From contig JAPXMY010000005.1 in the NCBI GenBank assembly GCA_033808805.1, positions 1 through 64,000 of the forward strand: 64,000 bases of DNA, in the 5' to 3' direction. The notes below the pieces were generated by a model. The model was not told the origin of the DNA. It made no database searches and worked only from the letters and a program-made list of their open reading frames with translations. Each line of letters opens with the position of its first letter. The first letter of the stretch is position 1. The position numbers and the translations under genes were made by a program. This DNA is from UBA1783 sp033808805. GTDB taxonomy: Bacteria > Bacillota_I > Bacilli_A > Erysipelotrichales > Erysipelotrichaceae. This document shows, piece by piece, positions 43,136 through 52,395 of this stretch.

Positions 43136-44260
43136 ATGTATACTTACTTTGATTATTCTTCGACAACACCAGTAAATGATGATGTTTTAAACACGTATTT
43201 TAAAGTGTTGAACAAATATTATGTAAATTCAGATTCAATTTATCCAAGAGGGATGGAAGTAAACAATCTGATGGAGAAATCTAGAGAAAAAACCGCTTCT
43301 TTATTAAATGTTTCAGCTAAAGAAGTTATTTTTACTTCCAGCGGTTCTGAAGCCAATAATTTGGCAATTAAAGGAACAGCTCTTAAAAGAAGTGAATGTG
43401 GAAAACATATTATCAGCAGTAATGTTGAACATTCAAGTGTTACAAACTCATTAAAATGGTTAAAAGAGTACTGTGGCTTTGAAATCACCTACCTACCTGT
43501 TAATAAAAATGGAATTATTGAAATAGATGATTTAGAGAAAAATATAAGAAAAGACACAATTTTAGTCAGCATCATGTATGTCAACAATGAATCGGGAGCA
43601 ATTATGCCAATTGATGAAATAAAAAGAATTGTCAGAAAATTTCCTAACTGCTATCTGCATTGTGATTGTGTTCAAGCTGTTGGTAAAATTGACTTTGACT
43701 TAAGTGATATCGATATGGCCTCAATATCAGCTCATAAAATATATGGATTAAAGGGAAGTGGTGTTTTAATAAAAAAACAGCATGTCCAGATTGCTGAGAT
43801 TATTTCTGGAGGTCAGCAGGAATATCATTTGCGTGGTGGTACAACAAATGCTGCCGCTAATATTGTCTTTTCCAAGACTTTAAGATTGGCTTTAGAAGCA
43901 TTTAAGGCCAATAGAGACAAGATTAAGAAATATCATGATTACTTTATTCAAGAACTTAAAAAGCTTGACAAAGTGGTTATAAACAGCCCAGAAGATGGCT
44001 GCTATGGGGTAATAAATTTTTCTTGTCTAACTATTACTTCTCAAGTTATGATGAATGCTTTATCATTAAAAGGGTTTGAGGTATCAGCTGCCAGTACCTG
44101 TGACAGCTTGCTGGCTATCAGCAGAGTGATATCTCAGATGTATAAGGAAGAGAATCGCTTAAAGGGTACAATAAGAGTTTCGATTTCTCATCTTCATACC
44201 CTGGATGATATAAAGGGACTGTTGAAAGCAATAAAGGAATGTATAGAAGACTATGGCTAA
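43136..44260 (+). CDS. nifZ: Cysteine desulfurase partner of ThiI
   Basis: A 374-residue PLP enzyme of the NifS/IscS family. The PLP lysine is in SAHKIYGLKGSG (near 203) and the sulfur-carrying cysteine in the loop AASTCDS (near 325). It delivers persulfide sulfur to ThiI for 4-thiouridine in tRNA. It starts 1 bp after ezrA and overlaps thiI by 8 bp, as expected for such a pair. Confidence 0.9.
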   Translation: MYTYFDYSSTTPVNDDVLNTYFKVLNKYYVNSDSIYPRGMEVNNLMEKSREKTASLLNVSAKEVIFTSSGSEANNLAIKGTALKRSECGKHIISSNVEHSSVTNSLKWLKEYCGFEITYLPVNKNGIIEIDDLEKNIRKDTILVSIMYVNNESGAIMPIDEIKRIVRKFPNCYLHCDCVQAVGKIDFDLSDIDMASISAHKIYGLKGSGVLIKKQHVQIAEIISGGQQEYHLRGGTTNAAANIVFSKTLRLALEAFKANRDKIKKYHDYFIQELKKLDKVVINSPEDGCYGVINFSCLTITSQVMMNALSLKGFEVSAASTCDSLLAISRVISQMYKEENRLKGTIRVSISHLHTLDDIKGLLKAIKECIEDYG

Positions 44261-45458
44261 ACTGGTTTATGAATATATACTGATCAGATATGGTGAATTA
44301 ACTACCAAGGGAAAAAACAAAAATGAATTCATCAAAAGATTGGCTGACAATATGAAGTCAGCTCTTTCAAACTATCCAAATTTGTCTTTTGAAAGAACCA
44401 GAGATCATATCTATATCCATTTAAATGGAACAGATCCTGATCAGTTAACGTTAATTCTAAAAAATATCTTTGGCATAAGAAGTTTTGCTAAAACATTAAA
44501 GGTTGAAAATAATATCGAAGCAATAGTCAAGGCAGCCAAAGATATAATGAAAGATAAGGAAGGGACTTTTAAAGTTATTACCAAAAGAGTCAATAAGAAG
44601 TTTGAAGTTCGCTCCGATATGGTAAACAGAATTGTTGCCTCTGAAATATTGAAAAATTTCAGTCCAACCCTTAAGGTTGATGTCCATAATCCTGATTACA
44701 GGTTAGTTGTTGAAATCAGAGAAAAGAACACTTATCTGATGGCTGAAACTATTCTTGGAGCTCAAGGTTTTCCAGTTGGAGTTGGTGGAAAGGCAATGCT
44801 GATGTTATCTGGAGGAATCGATTCTCCAGTTGCTGGCTATCTGACAATGAAAAGAGGAGTAGAGATTGAATGCATTCACTATGCTTCGATGCCTTATACT
44901 TCTTTAGAAGCATTAAATAAAGTAAAGAAATTAGCGCAGCTTATCAGTGTCTATCAGGGCAAGATAAAGTTACACATCATTCCATTTACTAATACTCAAA
45001 TGGAAATTTATCGTGTTTGTGATGAATCTTACGCTATCACCATGATGCGCAGGATGATGTATCGTCTGGCTCAACGCTTGGCAGAAAAAAACAAGTGTTT
45101 AGCTATTATCAATGGAGAATCAATTGGACAGGTTGCTTCTCAAACCCTGGAGAGTATGTCAGCAATTTCTGAAGTTGTTGATATTCCGGTAATCAGACCA
45201 TGCGCGACTTTAGATAAACTGGAAATTATTAATATTGCTAAAGAGATAAATACTTATGAAACAAGTATTTTGCCATATGAAGACTGTTGTACTATCTTCA
45301 CCCCCAAAAATCCAGTTATTAAACCGAAAAGAGAAAAGTGTCAATGGTATGAAGGAAAATATGATTTTGAACCATTTTTACAGGAAGCTTTAGAAAATGT
45401 TGAAACAATCATCATAAGTCCAGCGACTGAATTTGATGAGTATGAAGATTTATTTTAA
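44253..45458 (+). CDS. thiI: tRNA 4-thiouridine synthase
   Basis: A 401-residue enzyme with an N-terminal ferredoxin-like and THUMP region (about 60-165) and a PP-loop adenylation domain with SGGIDSP near 185. It lacks the C-terminal rhodanese domain of the E. coli protein, as in Bacillus, and so depends on the coupled cysteine desulfurase. The 8-bp overlap with nifZ ensures joint translation. Confidence 0.93.
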   Translation: MAKLVYEYILIRYGELTTKGKNKNEFIKRLADNMKSALSNYPNLSFERTRDHIYIHLNGTDPDQLTLILKNIFGIRSFAKTLKVENNIEAIVKAAKDIMKDKEGTFKVITKRVNKKFEVRSDMVNRIVASEILKNFSPTLKVDVHNPDYRLVVEIREKNTYLMAETILGAQGFPVGVGGKAMLMLSGGIDSPVAGYLTMKRGVEIECIHYASMPYTSLEALNKVKKLAQLISVYQGKIKLHIIPFTNTQMEIYRVCDESYAITMMRRMMYRLAQRLAEKNKCLAIINGESIGQVASQTLESMSAISEVVDIPVIRPCATLDKLEIINIAKEINTYETSILPYEDCCTIFTPKNPVIKPKREKCQWYEGKYDFEPFLQEALENVETIIISPATEFDEYEDLF

Positions 45459-45476
45459 TTGAAAGGAGAAAAGATT

Positions 45477-46793
45477 ATGGCATTTGAATCGTTAAGTAAT
45501 AGATTGACCGCTGCATTTAAACATGTTGTTGGCAAAGACAAACTTTCAAACAAGAATATGGAATCAATGCTGAGAGAAATCAGAACAGCTTTATTGGAAG
45601 CTGACGTTAACTATAAGGTAGTCAGGGATTTTATTGAACGTATCAGAAAGGAAATGGTTGGTGTTCAGGTTGCTGAAAGCTTGGATCCTTCAACCATGGT
45701 CTATAAAATTGTCCGAGATGAAATTACCAGACTTTTAGGTGATGGACAGGCAGAACTTTTATATAAGCAATCCGGTATTACAACTGTAATGATTGTTGGT
45801 TTGCAGGGTACTGGTAAAACAACCTCAGCAGCCAAGATTGCTAAATTAATTAAAGAAAAGCAGGATAGAAAACCTTTACTAATTGCTGCTGACATTATCA
45901 GACCGGCAGCGATTGAGCAATTACAGACTTTAGGAAAACAGATTGACTGTGAGGTATTTACTCTAGGTAATAAGGTAAATGCTGTTGATACGGTAGAAAA
46001 AGGGTTGGCCCATGCCAGAAGTAATAATTATGATACTGTTATCATCGATACTGCTGGTCGTTTACATATTGATGAAACACTTATGAATGAACTTGATCAA
46101 CTGAAAAGAAGATATCGACCAGATGAAATACTTCTGACTGTCGATGCTCTAACAGGACAGGACATTGTCAATGTTGCCAAAGTTTTTGATGATTTATTGA
46201 ATATTACTGGTTTAGTAGTCACTAAATTTGATGGTGATGCACGAGGTGGCGGAGTATTATCGGTTAAAGCGGTTACCGATGTACCAGTTAAATTCGTGGG
46301 AACTGGTGAAAAAGTCGATGATATTGATGTCTTTTATCCTGATAGAATGGCTTCTAGAATCCTGGGAATGGGAGATTTACAGACTCTGGTAGAAAAGGCT
46401 GAAGAAGCATTTGATATGGAACTGGCTAACAGGGCCATGGAAAACATGATGAATGGCACTTTCTCTTTAGAGGACATGCTGGTTCAGATGAAACAGACCA
46501 GAAAGTTAGGATCAATTGGCAGTATTTTGAAAATGCTTCCGGGAATGAATCAATTTGCGTCTCAGATTGATTCAGTAGATACAGATGGAGTATTTAAGAC
46601 CTATGAAGCAATAATTAATTCAATGACTCCATATGAAAGAAGATATCCAGAAGATTTAAGAAGTTCTCATAAAAACAGAATTGCCAAAGGTTCGGGAACA
46701 TCAGTAAGTGAGGTTAACAAACTGATCAACAGTTTTGATAAAACCAAGAGAATGATGGCTTCGATGGGACTTGGCAGATATCGCAAATTTTAA
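45477..46793 (+). CDS. ffh: Signal recognition particle protein Ffh
   Basis: A 438-residue SRP54 GTPase, which delivers nascent membrane proteins together with SRP RNA and FtsY. N domain (1-85), G domain with GLQGTGKTT (near 105) and DTAGR (near 188), and Met-rich M domain (from about 300, with MLPGM). The tail is shorter than in many relatives, ending soon after RMMASMGLGRYRKF. ATG 45477 has AAAGGAGA upstream; the TTG at 45459 is rejected. It lies 18 bp after thiI, so it is probably in the ezrA operon. Confidence 0.95.
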   Translation: MAFESLSNRLTAAFKHVVGKDKLSNKNMESMLREIRTALLEADVNYKVVRDFIERIRKEMVGVQVAESLDPSTMVYKIVRDEITRLLGDGQAELLYKQSGITTVMIVGLQGTGKTTSAAKIAKLIKEKQDRKPLLIAADIIRPAAIEQLQTLGKQIDCEVFTLGNKVNAVDTVEKGLAHARSNNYDTVIIDTAGRLHIDETLMNELDQLKRRYRPDEILLTVDALTGQDIVNVAKVFDDLLNITGLVVTKFDGDARGGGVLSVKAVTDVPVKFVGTGEKVDDIDVFYPDRMASRILGMGDLQTLVEKAEEAFDMELANRAMENMMNGTFSLEDMLVQMKQTRKLGSIGSILKMLPGMNQFASQIDSVDTDGVFKTYEAIINSMTPYERRYPEDLRSSHKNRIAKGSGTSVSEVNKLINSFDKTKRMMASMGLGRYRKF

Positions 46794-46818
46794 CTCAGAT
46801 AATTCTGAGTTTTTTTTG
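46792..46818 (+). terminator. Terminator after ffh
   Basis: AACTCAGA (46792-46799) pairs with TCTGAGTT (46804-46811), followed by seven T residues. Confidence 0.85.
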
Positions 46819-46864
46819 TAATTTTCTAACAATGATTTATAATAAGATTAACAGGGAAATGAAT

Positions 46865-48283
46865 ATGAAAAATAAAATTATCATACTGGCTATTTTGATT
46901 TTTACGCTAATGGTTTCATTTATTATCCTGGATGAAAATGAAATAGTTTTTGAATACGACAAAAATCTAGATTGCCAGTTAGAATATCAAAGTGAATTTA
47001 TATCTCCTGTTGTCAAGGCCTATTATCAGAAGAAACATTTTAAATTAATTAGAAAAATGCTGGAAGTCGAAATAATAGGAGAAATCAACACCTTACTGTT
47101 AGGAGAACAGACGATTACATATAAATGCAGCATCAACAATCAACAAAAAGAAATTACTTTGACCTTTTTAGTTGCTGATACGACCGCTCCAATAATAACT
47201 CTCATTGAAAGTGATGACTATTTTACTGAATATGGAAACGATTATATCGAAGAAGGTTTCAGTTGTTTTGATAATTATGATGGCGATATTACTGACAAGG
47301 TAATTAGAAAAGTCATAGATGATAAAGTTATTTATACAGTAACTGATTCAAGTGGCAATACTACAATAAAAGAACGAGAAATTAAATATGTTGACACGAC
47401 AGCTCCTGTAATCAGTTTTGACTCACCATATACGGCAATAGAGGTAGGAGAAGACTACAGTGTTGGTTATAGCGCCTTTGATCTGAAAGATGGTGATTTA
47501 ACAGAATATGTTGTAATTAGTGGAGAAGTAGACATTAACAAGGTGGGAATTTACACTTTAGCCTATCTTGTCAGCGATTCTGCCGGTAATGTTACTTCCG
47601 TAAATAGGGATATCTATGTCTATAAAAAACAGGCAGATCCACAGTATTTAAATCCAACGGGAAAGATTGTCTATTTAACCTTTGATGATGGACCGAGTGG
47701 TTATACCAGCAGACTTTTAGATATATTGGACAAATACAATGTTAAAGCTACTTTCTTTGTTAATGGTAAAAACAGCGGCTATTTTTATAATGTGGGAAAT
47801 GCTTATCAAAAAGGACACAGTATAGGAAATCACACCTATTCTCATAATTATGCCAATGTTTATTCATCAATAGATGCTTTCTACAGTGACTTAAACTATA
47901 ATGGAGAACTGATCTATCAGCAAACTGGCACCTATACAAAGCTTATCAGGTTTCCTGGTGGCTCAAGTAATACTGTCTCAGCAAACTATTGTAAGGGCAT
48001 CATGTCTGCTTTAGTTGGTTCAGTAACCAGTAATGGTTATAAGTATTTTGACTGGAATGTTTCAAGTGGTGATGGAGGTGGAAGTAAAACCAGTGATGCT
48101 GTTTACAATAATGTTATCAAAGGAATTAAAAAATATAATGTGTCAATAGTTTTGCAGCATGATACTCAGGGATTTTCAGTAGATGCTGTTGAAAGAATAA
48201 TTTTGTGGGGCTTAATTAACGGTTATACCTTTTTGCCATTAGATTATTCAAGTCCAACCTGTCATCATGGAACAAATAATTAG
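46865..48283 (+). CDS. Membrane-anchored polysaccharide deacetylase with two Ig-like domains
   Basis: About 472 residues. An N-terminal membrane anchor (about 4-24) is followed by a spacer, then two DUF5011-like Ig domains, each opening with DTTAP (near 101 and 176). A NodB deacetylase domain closes the protein. In NodB, motif 1 is TFDDGPS (near 271), motif 2 has HSIGNHTYSH (near 317) and the RFPGGSS motif lies near 362. The metal-binding Asp/His/His triad appears complete. It likely removes acetyl groups from peptidoglycan or another wall glycan outside the cell. Of several close ATGs, 46865 has the best-spaced AGGGA. Confidence 0.85.
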   Translation: MKNKIIILAILIFTLMVSFIILDENEIVFEYDKNLDCQLEYQSEFISPVVKAYYQKKHFKLIRKMLEVEIIGEINTLLLGEQTITYKCSINNQQKEITLTFLVADTTAPIITLIESDDYFTEYGNDYIEEGFSCFDNYDGDITDKVIRKVIDDKVIYTVTDSSGNTTIKEREIKYVDTTAPVISFDSPYTAIEVGEDYSVGYSAFDLKDGDLTEYVVISGEVDINKVGIYTLAYLVSDSAGNVTSVNRDIYVYKKQADPQYLNPTGKIVYLTFDDGPSGYTSRLLDILDKYNVKATFFVNGKNSGYFYNVGNAYQKGHSIGNHTYSHNYANVYSSIDAFYSDLNYNGELIYQQTGTYTKLIRFPGGSSNTVSANYCKGIMSALVGSVTSNGYKYFDWNVSSGDGGGSKTSDAVYNNVIKGIKKYNVSIVLQHDTQGFSVDAVERIILWGLINGYTFLPLDYSSPTCHHGTNN

Positions 48284-48317
48284 GGTGTCAAGTAAAAATG
48301 CTTGACACCAGTTTTTA
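48284..48317 (+). terminator. Terminator after the deacetylase gene
   Basis: GGTGTCAAG (48284-48292) pairs perfectly with CTTGACACC (48301-48309), followed by T residues. Its 3' arm includes the -35 of the next promoter. Confidence 0.8.
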
Positions 48318-48330
48318 ATAGTAGTATTAT
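48302..48330 (+). promoter_or_regulatory. rpsP operon promoter
   Basis: TTGACA (48302-48307) and TATTAT (48325-48330) are exactly 17 bp apart. The -35 lies within the upstream terminator stem. Confidence 0.65.
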
Positions 48331-48363
48331 ACTTAAGGAAAAGAAAAAAGAGGTATATTTTAT

Positions 48364-48624
48364 ATGGTTAAATTACGTTTAAGAAGAATGGGAGCTAAAA
48401 AAGCTGCTACTTACAGAATAGTTGCTATGGATGCAAAAACAAGAAGAGATGGTCGTCCAATTGATACACTTGGTTACTACAATCCTCAAACAACGCCTGC
48501 AACTATCAAAATTGATGAAGAAAGAGCGCTATACTGGTTAAAAGAAGGTGCTCAGCCAACTGAAACTGTTCGTGCAATCTTATCGAGAGAAGGAATCATG
48601 AAGAAATTTCATGACTCAAAGTAG
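48364..48624 (+). CDS. rpsP: Ribosomal protein S16
   Basis: An 86-residue small-subunit protein. The N terminus (MVKLRLRRMGAKK), the RRDGRPIDTLGYYNP segment and the length are all canonical. It is first in the conserved rpsP-khpA unit. AGAGGTA precedes the ATG. Confidence 0.97.
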   Translation: MVKLRLRRMGAKKAATYRIVAMDAKTRRDGRPIDTLGYYNPQTTPATIKIDEERALYWLKEGAQPTETVRAILSREGIMKKFHDSK

Positions 48625-48630
48625 GTTAGA

Positions 48631-48879
48631 ATGATTGATTACGAAAAAACTTTAATGGACATTGTTAGACCGATGGTTGATGAACCAGATAAAGTTTCGG
48701 TTCAACAAATGGATAGTCTTAACAAAAATGAAATTGTATTATTTGTCCATGCTACAAGCAATGATATTGCCAGATTGATTGGTAGAGGTGGAAGTATGGC
48801 TTCCAGTATCAGACAGATGATGTCAGTTTGTTCAAGTATTGAAAACAAAAGAGTATCAATAAAATTTGAATCATATTAG
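48631..48879 (+). CDS. khpA: KH-domain RNA-binding protein
   Basis: An 82-residue single-KH protein (YlqC/KhpA). The GxxG loop is GRGG in IGRGGSMASSI (near 52). KhpA, with its partner KhpB, affects small-RNA function and cell elongation in Gram-positive bacteria. It lies 6 bp after rpsP, its usual neighbour, and is followed by a terminator. Confidence 0.92.
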   Translation: MIDYEKTLMDIVRPMVDEPDKVSVQQMDSLNKNEIVLFVHATSNDIARLIGRGGSMASSIRQMMSVCSSIENKRVSIKFESY

Positions 48880-48906
48880 GATGCGTTATTTTAGCATCCT
48901 TTTTTG
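48878..48906 (+). terminator. Terminator after khpA
   Basis: AGGATGC (48878-48884) pairs with GCATCCT (48894-48900), followed by six T residues. The stem begins within the stop codon. Confidence 0.8.
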
Positions 48907-48917
48907 GAGATTAAGTT

Positions 48918-49415
48918 ATGGAATATGTTAGAGTAGGGAATATTGTAAACACTTTTGGCTTAAAAGGGGAACTAAAAATAAAATCACATACCGACTTTGA
49001 AGATGTTCGTTTCAAGGTGGCCCAGCAGCTATATATTAGATATATGAATGCTTTTGAACCTGTGGTTATTAAAAGTTTTAGAAAACATAAAGGATTTATT
49101 CTGCTTTCATTTTTTGAAAAGCAGGATATTAATCTGGTTGAAAAATATAAAGGTTGTGACATATTCATTAAAAAGGATGATGTACATACATTAAGTGAAG
49201 GTGTATATTACTTTTTTGAACTACAGGATTGTTCAGTCTATTATAATAACCAAAAAATTGGATATGTTTCAGCAATTGAAGATGGTTATCAGACAGTATT
49301 AAGAATCGATACTGCTGATAAAGAAGTTTTAATTCCTTTCGTTGACAGGTTTATTAAAGAAGTCAATGTTGAAAACAAACGCATTGATATTGATGTAATT
49401 GAGGGAATGTTATGA
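48918..49415 (+). CDS. rimM: 16S rRNA processing protein RimM
   Basis: A 165-residue 30S maturation factor. The N-terminal barrel starts with VGNIVNTFGLKGELKI and the C-terminal PRC-barrel contains ELQDCSVYY and LIPFVDRFI. It overlaps trmD by 4 bp, as is general in bacteria. TTGGAGAT precedes the ATG. Confidence 0.94.
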   Translation: MEYVRVGNIVNTFGLKGELKIKSHTDFEDVRFKVAQQLYIRYMNAFEPVVIKSFRKHKGFILLSFFEKQDINLVEKYKGCDIFIKKDDVHTLSEGVYYFFELQDCSVYYNNQKIGYVSAIEDGYQTVLRIDTADKEVLIPFVDRFIKEVNVENKRIDIDVIEGML

Positions 49416-50140
49416 AAATAACTATTTTGACAATTTTTCCAGAAATGTTTAATGATTTTCTAAACACTTCAATCATTAAAAAAGCCAGACTTAAAAATCT
49501 GGTAGAAATAAATATTGTTGATTTTAGAAGTTTTTCACAGTTTGCTTCCAAAAGGGTAGACGATTATCCATATGGAGGAGGTGCAGGAATGGTACTTATG
49601 TGTCAGCCTGTCTTAGATGCCTTAGAGAGCGTTAAAACAGAGAAGTCATATGTAGTCATTACTTCACCAATTGGTTCTAAATTTGACCAGCAAATGGCTG
49701 AAAAGCTGCTTGAAAAAGAGGAGATTATCATTATTTGTGGTCATTATGAAGGTTTTGATGCCAGAATTTACAATTTTGTTGACCAGCATATTTCTATAGG
49801 GGATTATATTTTAACAGGTGGAGAACTACCTGCAATGGTAATAACTGATGCCATTATAAGACTGGTCAAGGATACAATAAGTGAAGATTCAATTGTTGAA
49901 GAGTCTTTTGAAAATGGCTTATTAGAATATCCGCAGTACACCAGACCTGAAATATACAATGGCTTACAGGTGCCGGAAGTACTGTTAAGCGGACATCATG
50001 AAAATATAAGAGTGTATCGCTTAAAAGAAAGTTTAAGAACAACTTATTTAAATAGAAAAGACCTTTTAGAGCAAAGAAAGTTTACGGAAGAAGAAAGAAA
50101 ACTGCTGGAAGAAATTATTGAGGAAGAAAAGAAACAATAA
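49412..50140 (+). CDS. trmD: tRNA (guanine-N1)-methyltransferase
   Basis: A 242-residue SPOUT-family enzyme making m1G37 next to the anticodon. ILTIFPEMF at the start, DYPYGGGAGMV (near 51), the knot with HYEGFDARI (near 110), GDYILTGGELPA (near 130) and a C-terminal RNA-binding helix region are all typical. It is coupled to rimM. Confidence 0.96.
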   Translation: MKITILTIFPEMFNDFLNTSIIKKARLKNLVEINIVDFRSFSQFASKRVDDYPYGGGAGMVLMCQPVLDALESVKTEKSYVVITSPIGSKFDQQMAEKLLEKEEIIIICGHYEGFDARIYNFVDQHISIGDYILTGGELPAMVITDAIIRLVKDTISEDSIVEESFENGLLEYPQYTRPEIYNGLQVPEVLLSGHHENIRVYRLKESLRTTYLNRKDLLEQRKFTEEERKLLEEIIEEEKKQ

Positions 50141-50188
50141 TTTCTTTTTTTATGATAAGATTAAAGAAATTGTATTGAGGTGAATTAT

Positions 50189-51091
50189 ATGTCTGAAGTT
50201 TGGTTTTTCCCATTTGAAGAAACGTTTATTATCTGGCTGCAATCATTAGGTTTAGGAACAATCCTGCATACCATATTGTTTTATTTAAACCAGTTCTTCT
50301 CAATGTTTGGAGAAGAGACAGTCGCGGTAGCGGTAATGGGGTTCATATATTGGGGTATCGACAAAAGAAAAGGTGAAAAAATCGGCACTGCCATTATGCT
50401 GGCAGCAGTTATGACACCATATTTGAAAAACATCTTTAAAAGACTTAGACCATATCAGTGTTGTGATGGGATTGAACTTTTAAGAGATGTTGGTGGCTAT
50501 TCATTTCCTAGTGGACATTCCAGCAGCAGCGGGGCACTTTTTTCATCAGTGGCACTGATGTTTAAGGAAAGTAAGATTCTGCAGGTCTTTGGAATATTGA
50601 TTCCTCTATTAGTAGCTTTTTCTAGAATCTATCTGGGAGCACATTGGCCGACTGATGTTATTGTCGGTTTGGCAGTAGGTTATTTATGCACGCTGGCAGC
50701 AATTATGGCAACTGATAAATTTAAAAGTAAATATACTTTTTTAGTTTTTTATGCAGTAGCAGCAGCATCAGGATTTTTCTTCTGCAAGACAACAGATTTC
50801 TACAATGGTTATGGACTTCTTTTAGGACTGCTAAGTGGAATGTATTTTCAAGAGAAGTTTGTAAACTTTGAAAATACAGATAAGTGGTATATTGCGTTAA
50901 TTAGAACTGCTATTGGAGCAGCCTTATACCTGGGCATAAATACAATATTAAGAGCAATATTTGCCCCAGTATTTGCCGAAATGACTTTAGGTTACTTTAT
51001 TTTGAGAACCTTAAGATATGGTCTTAATTGTTTTATTCTGGTAGCTATCTATCCAATGCTATTTAAATTTGAAAATAGAATATTTAAATAA
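50189..51091 (+). CDS. PAP2-family membrane phosphatase
   Basis: A 300-residue membrane protein. The PAP2 signature is complete: K(F)KRLRP (near 91), PSGHSSSSGA (near 112) and SRIYLGAHWPTD (near 148), with about eight hydrophobic segments. It probably dephosphorylates a lipid phosphate such as undecaprenyl pyrophosphate or phosphatidate. The longer C-terminal membrane part resembles other Bacillota PAP2 proteins. ATG 50189 with TTGAGGTGA is chosen over GTG 50180. It interrupts the usual trmD-rplS order. Confidence 0.88.
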   Translation: MSEVWFFPFEETFIIWLQSLGLGTILHTILFYLNQFFSMFGEETVAVAVMGFIYWGIDKRKGEKIGTAIMLAAVMTPYLKNIFKRLRPYQCCDGIELLRDVGGYSFPSGHSSSSGALFSSVALMFKESKILQVFGILIPLLVAFSRIYLGAHWPTDVIVGLAVGYLCTLAAIMATDKFKSKYTFLVFYAVAAASGFFFCKTTDFYNGYGLLLGLLSGMYFQEKFVNFENTDKWYIALIRTAIGAALYLGINTILRAIFAPVFAEMTLGYFILRTLRYGLNCFILVAIYPMLFKFENRIFK

Positions 51092-51098
51092 TTATTGG

Positions 51099-51127
51099 TT
51101 GAAATATCCTTTTTGATGTGGTAATAT
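51099..51127 (+). promoter_or_regulatory. rplS promoter
   Basis: TTGAAA (51099-51104) and TAATAT (51122-51127) are 17 bp apart. Transcription would begin near 51134 and give a leader of about 70 bases. Confidence 0.6.
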
Positions 51128-51133
51128 TATTGA

Positions 51134-51203
51134 GCGTATGCTAGATAGTTCCGCTGATAGTAAGTTCATGAACTATTGAAAAATGTGTGAAAAGGAGATA
51201 GTT
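51134..51203 (+). ncRNA. Candidate L19 leader RNA
   Basis: The leader folds around a 7-bp stem, ATAGTTC (51145-51151) with GAACTAT (51170-51176). Bacillota are known to carry an L19 leader motif before rplS. Position fits, but I cannot confirm the consensus by eye. Confidence 0.5.
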
Positions 51204-51551
51204 ATGGATTTAAGTTTAGTTGACAAGATTACCAAAGCTCAAATCAAAGATGTTCCTTACTTTGAACCAGGTTGTACAGTAAAAGTACACGTTATCATCA
51301 AGGAAGGTGACAAAACACGTATTCAGGTATTTGAAGGTGTTGTAATTGCGATGAGCGGAAGAGGTATTGCTAGAACCTTTACAGTTAGAAAAATGTCAAG
51401 TGGAATTGGCGTAGAAAGAACTTTCCCAATCAATTCACCAATCATTGATAAGATTGAAGTTGTTCGTTTTGGTAAAGTCAGAAGAGCTAAGTTATTCTAC
51501 TTGCGTGGACGTTCAGGTAAGGCTAGCAGAATTGAAGAAAAACGCAGATAA
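51204..51551 (+). CDS. rplS: Ribosomal protein L19
   Basis: About 115 residues of the large subunit protein at the 30S-50S interface. DVPYFEPGCTVKVHV, FEGVVIAMSGRGIARTFTVRK and the C-terminal FYLRGRSGKASRIEEK segments are diagnostic. ATG 51204 follows AAAGGAGA; an upstream in-frame ATG (51183) overlaps the leader and is rejected. It is followed by its own terminator. Confidence 0.97.
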   Translation: MDLSLVDKITKAQIKDVPYFEPGCTVKVHVIIKEGDKTRIQVFEGVVIAMSGRGIARTFTVRKMSSGIGVERTFPINSPIIDKIEVVRFGKVRRAKLFYLRGRSGKASRIEEKRR

Positions 51552-51555
51552 AGAT

Positions 51556-51581
51556 AAAGGCTGTTTAATCAGCCTTTCTTT
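51556..51581 (+). terminator. Terminator after rplS
   Basis: AAAGGCTG (51556-51563) pairs with CAGCCTTT (51570-51577), followed by CTTT. Confidence 0.75.
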
Positions 51582-51595
51582 ATAGAGGAATTATT

Positions 51596-52201
51596 ATGGT
51601 TGAAAAGTTAAAGTTAAAAATATTAGATTTCTTTGCTACAGCATTTATCGCAATTTTAATCTATCTAGATGATATTGTAGATTCAATAATAACTGTTTTT
51701 ATCACGATAGCTGTATCTTTAATCATGGTTAATTTTTTCTTTATGCCAATTGTGGTTAATGGATCAAGCATGTATCCAACTTTACAAGATAAATCCTATG
51801 GTTTCTCAAATATTTTTTCTCGAAGAGTTTCTGGTATTGATAGATTTGATATTGTGGTTGTATATTTAGAAGAAAGAGATGAGAATCTGGTAAAAAGAGT
51901 GATAGGCTTACCAAATGAAACTATTACTTTTACCAACGATACCTTATATGTCAATGGTACTCCAATTGACCAGACATTTCTGGATCCAGAATATGTAAAA
52001 ATGTCACAAGATGGTTCCTATGCCGGTTTATTCACCAATGACTTTACTGTTACTTTAGGTGATGATGAGTATTTCTGTATGGGTGATAACAGACCAAGAT
52101 CAGCAGATTCAAGAATGTATGGTGCTTTTAAACAGTCACAAATCGTTTCTAAAGATATCTTCATAGTTTTTCCGTTTGATTTATTTGGTAAGGCAGAATA
52201 G
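51596..52201 (+). CDS. lepB: Signal peptidase I
   Basis: A 201-residue serine protease that removes Sec signal peptides at the outer face. It has one N-terminal membrane anchor (about 30-52). The nucleophile is Ser58 in GSSMYPTL and the general base Lys100 in LVKRVIGLP. GDNRPRSADSR lies near 162. It is encoded next to rplS as in many Bacillota. A terminator follows. Confidence 0.94.
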   Translation: MVEKLKLKILDFFATAFIAILIYLDDIVDSIITVFITIAVSLIMVNFFFMPIVVNGSSMYPTLQDKSYGFSNIFSRRVSGIDRFDIVVVYLEERDENLVKRVIGLPNETITFTNDTLYVNGTPIDQTFLDPEYVKMSQDGSYAGLFTNDFTVTLGDDEYFCMGDNRPRSADSRMYGAFKQSQIVSKDIFIVFPFDLFGKAE

Positions 52202-52255
52202 ATAATCTTTAATAAAAATTGCTTTAAAGTATGAATAATTTTATTAAGCAGAATT

Positions 52256-52286
52256 AGATCTGAATTGGAAAATTCAGGTCTTTTTA
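52256..52286 (+). terminator. Terminator after lepB
   Basis: AGATCTGAATT pairs with AATTCAGGTCT across a 4-base loop, followed by TTTT. Confidence 0.8.
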
Positions 52287-52346
52287 TACGATGTATCAGG
52301 CGAAAAACAGCAATTCTAACTTGTGAAAAAAATAGCTTTTTAATCA

Positions 52347-52374
52347 TTGACAACCACTGATATAGTATTAAAAT
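52347..52374 (+). promoter_or_regulatory. Promoter of the lipoprotein gene at 52396
   Basis: A consensus -35 TTGACA (52347-52352) and TAAAAT (52369-52374), 16 bp apart, sit 21 bp before the ATG. Confidence 0.6.
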
Positions 52375-52395
52375 TTAATTACCGAGGTGAAAAAA

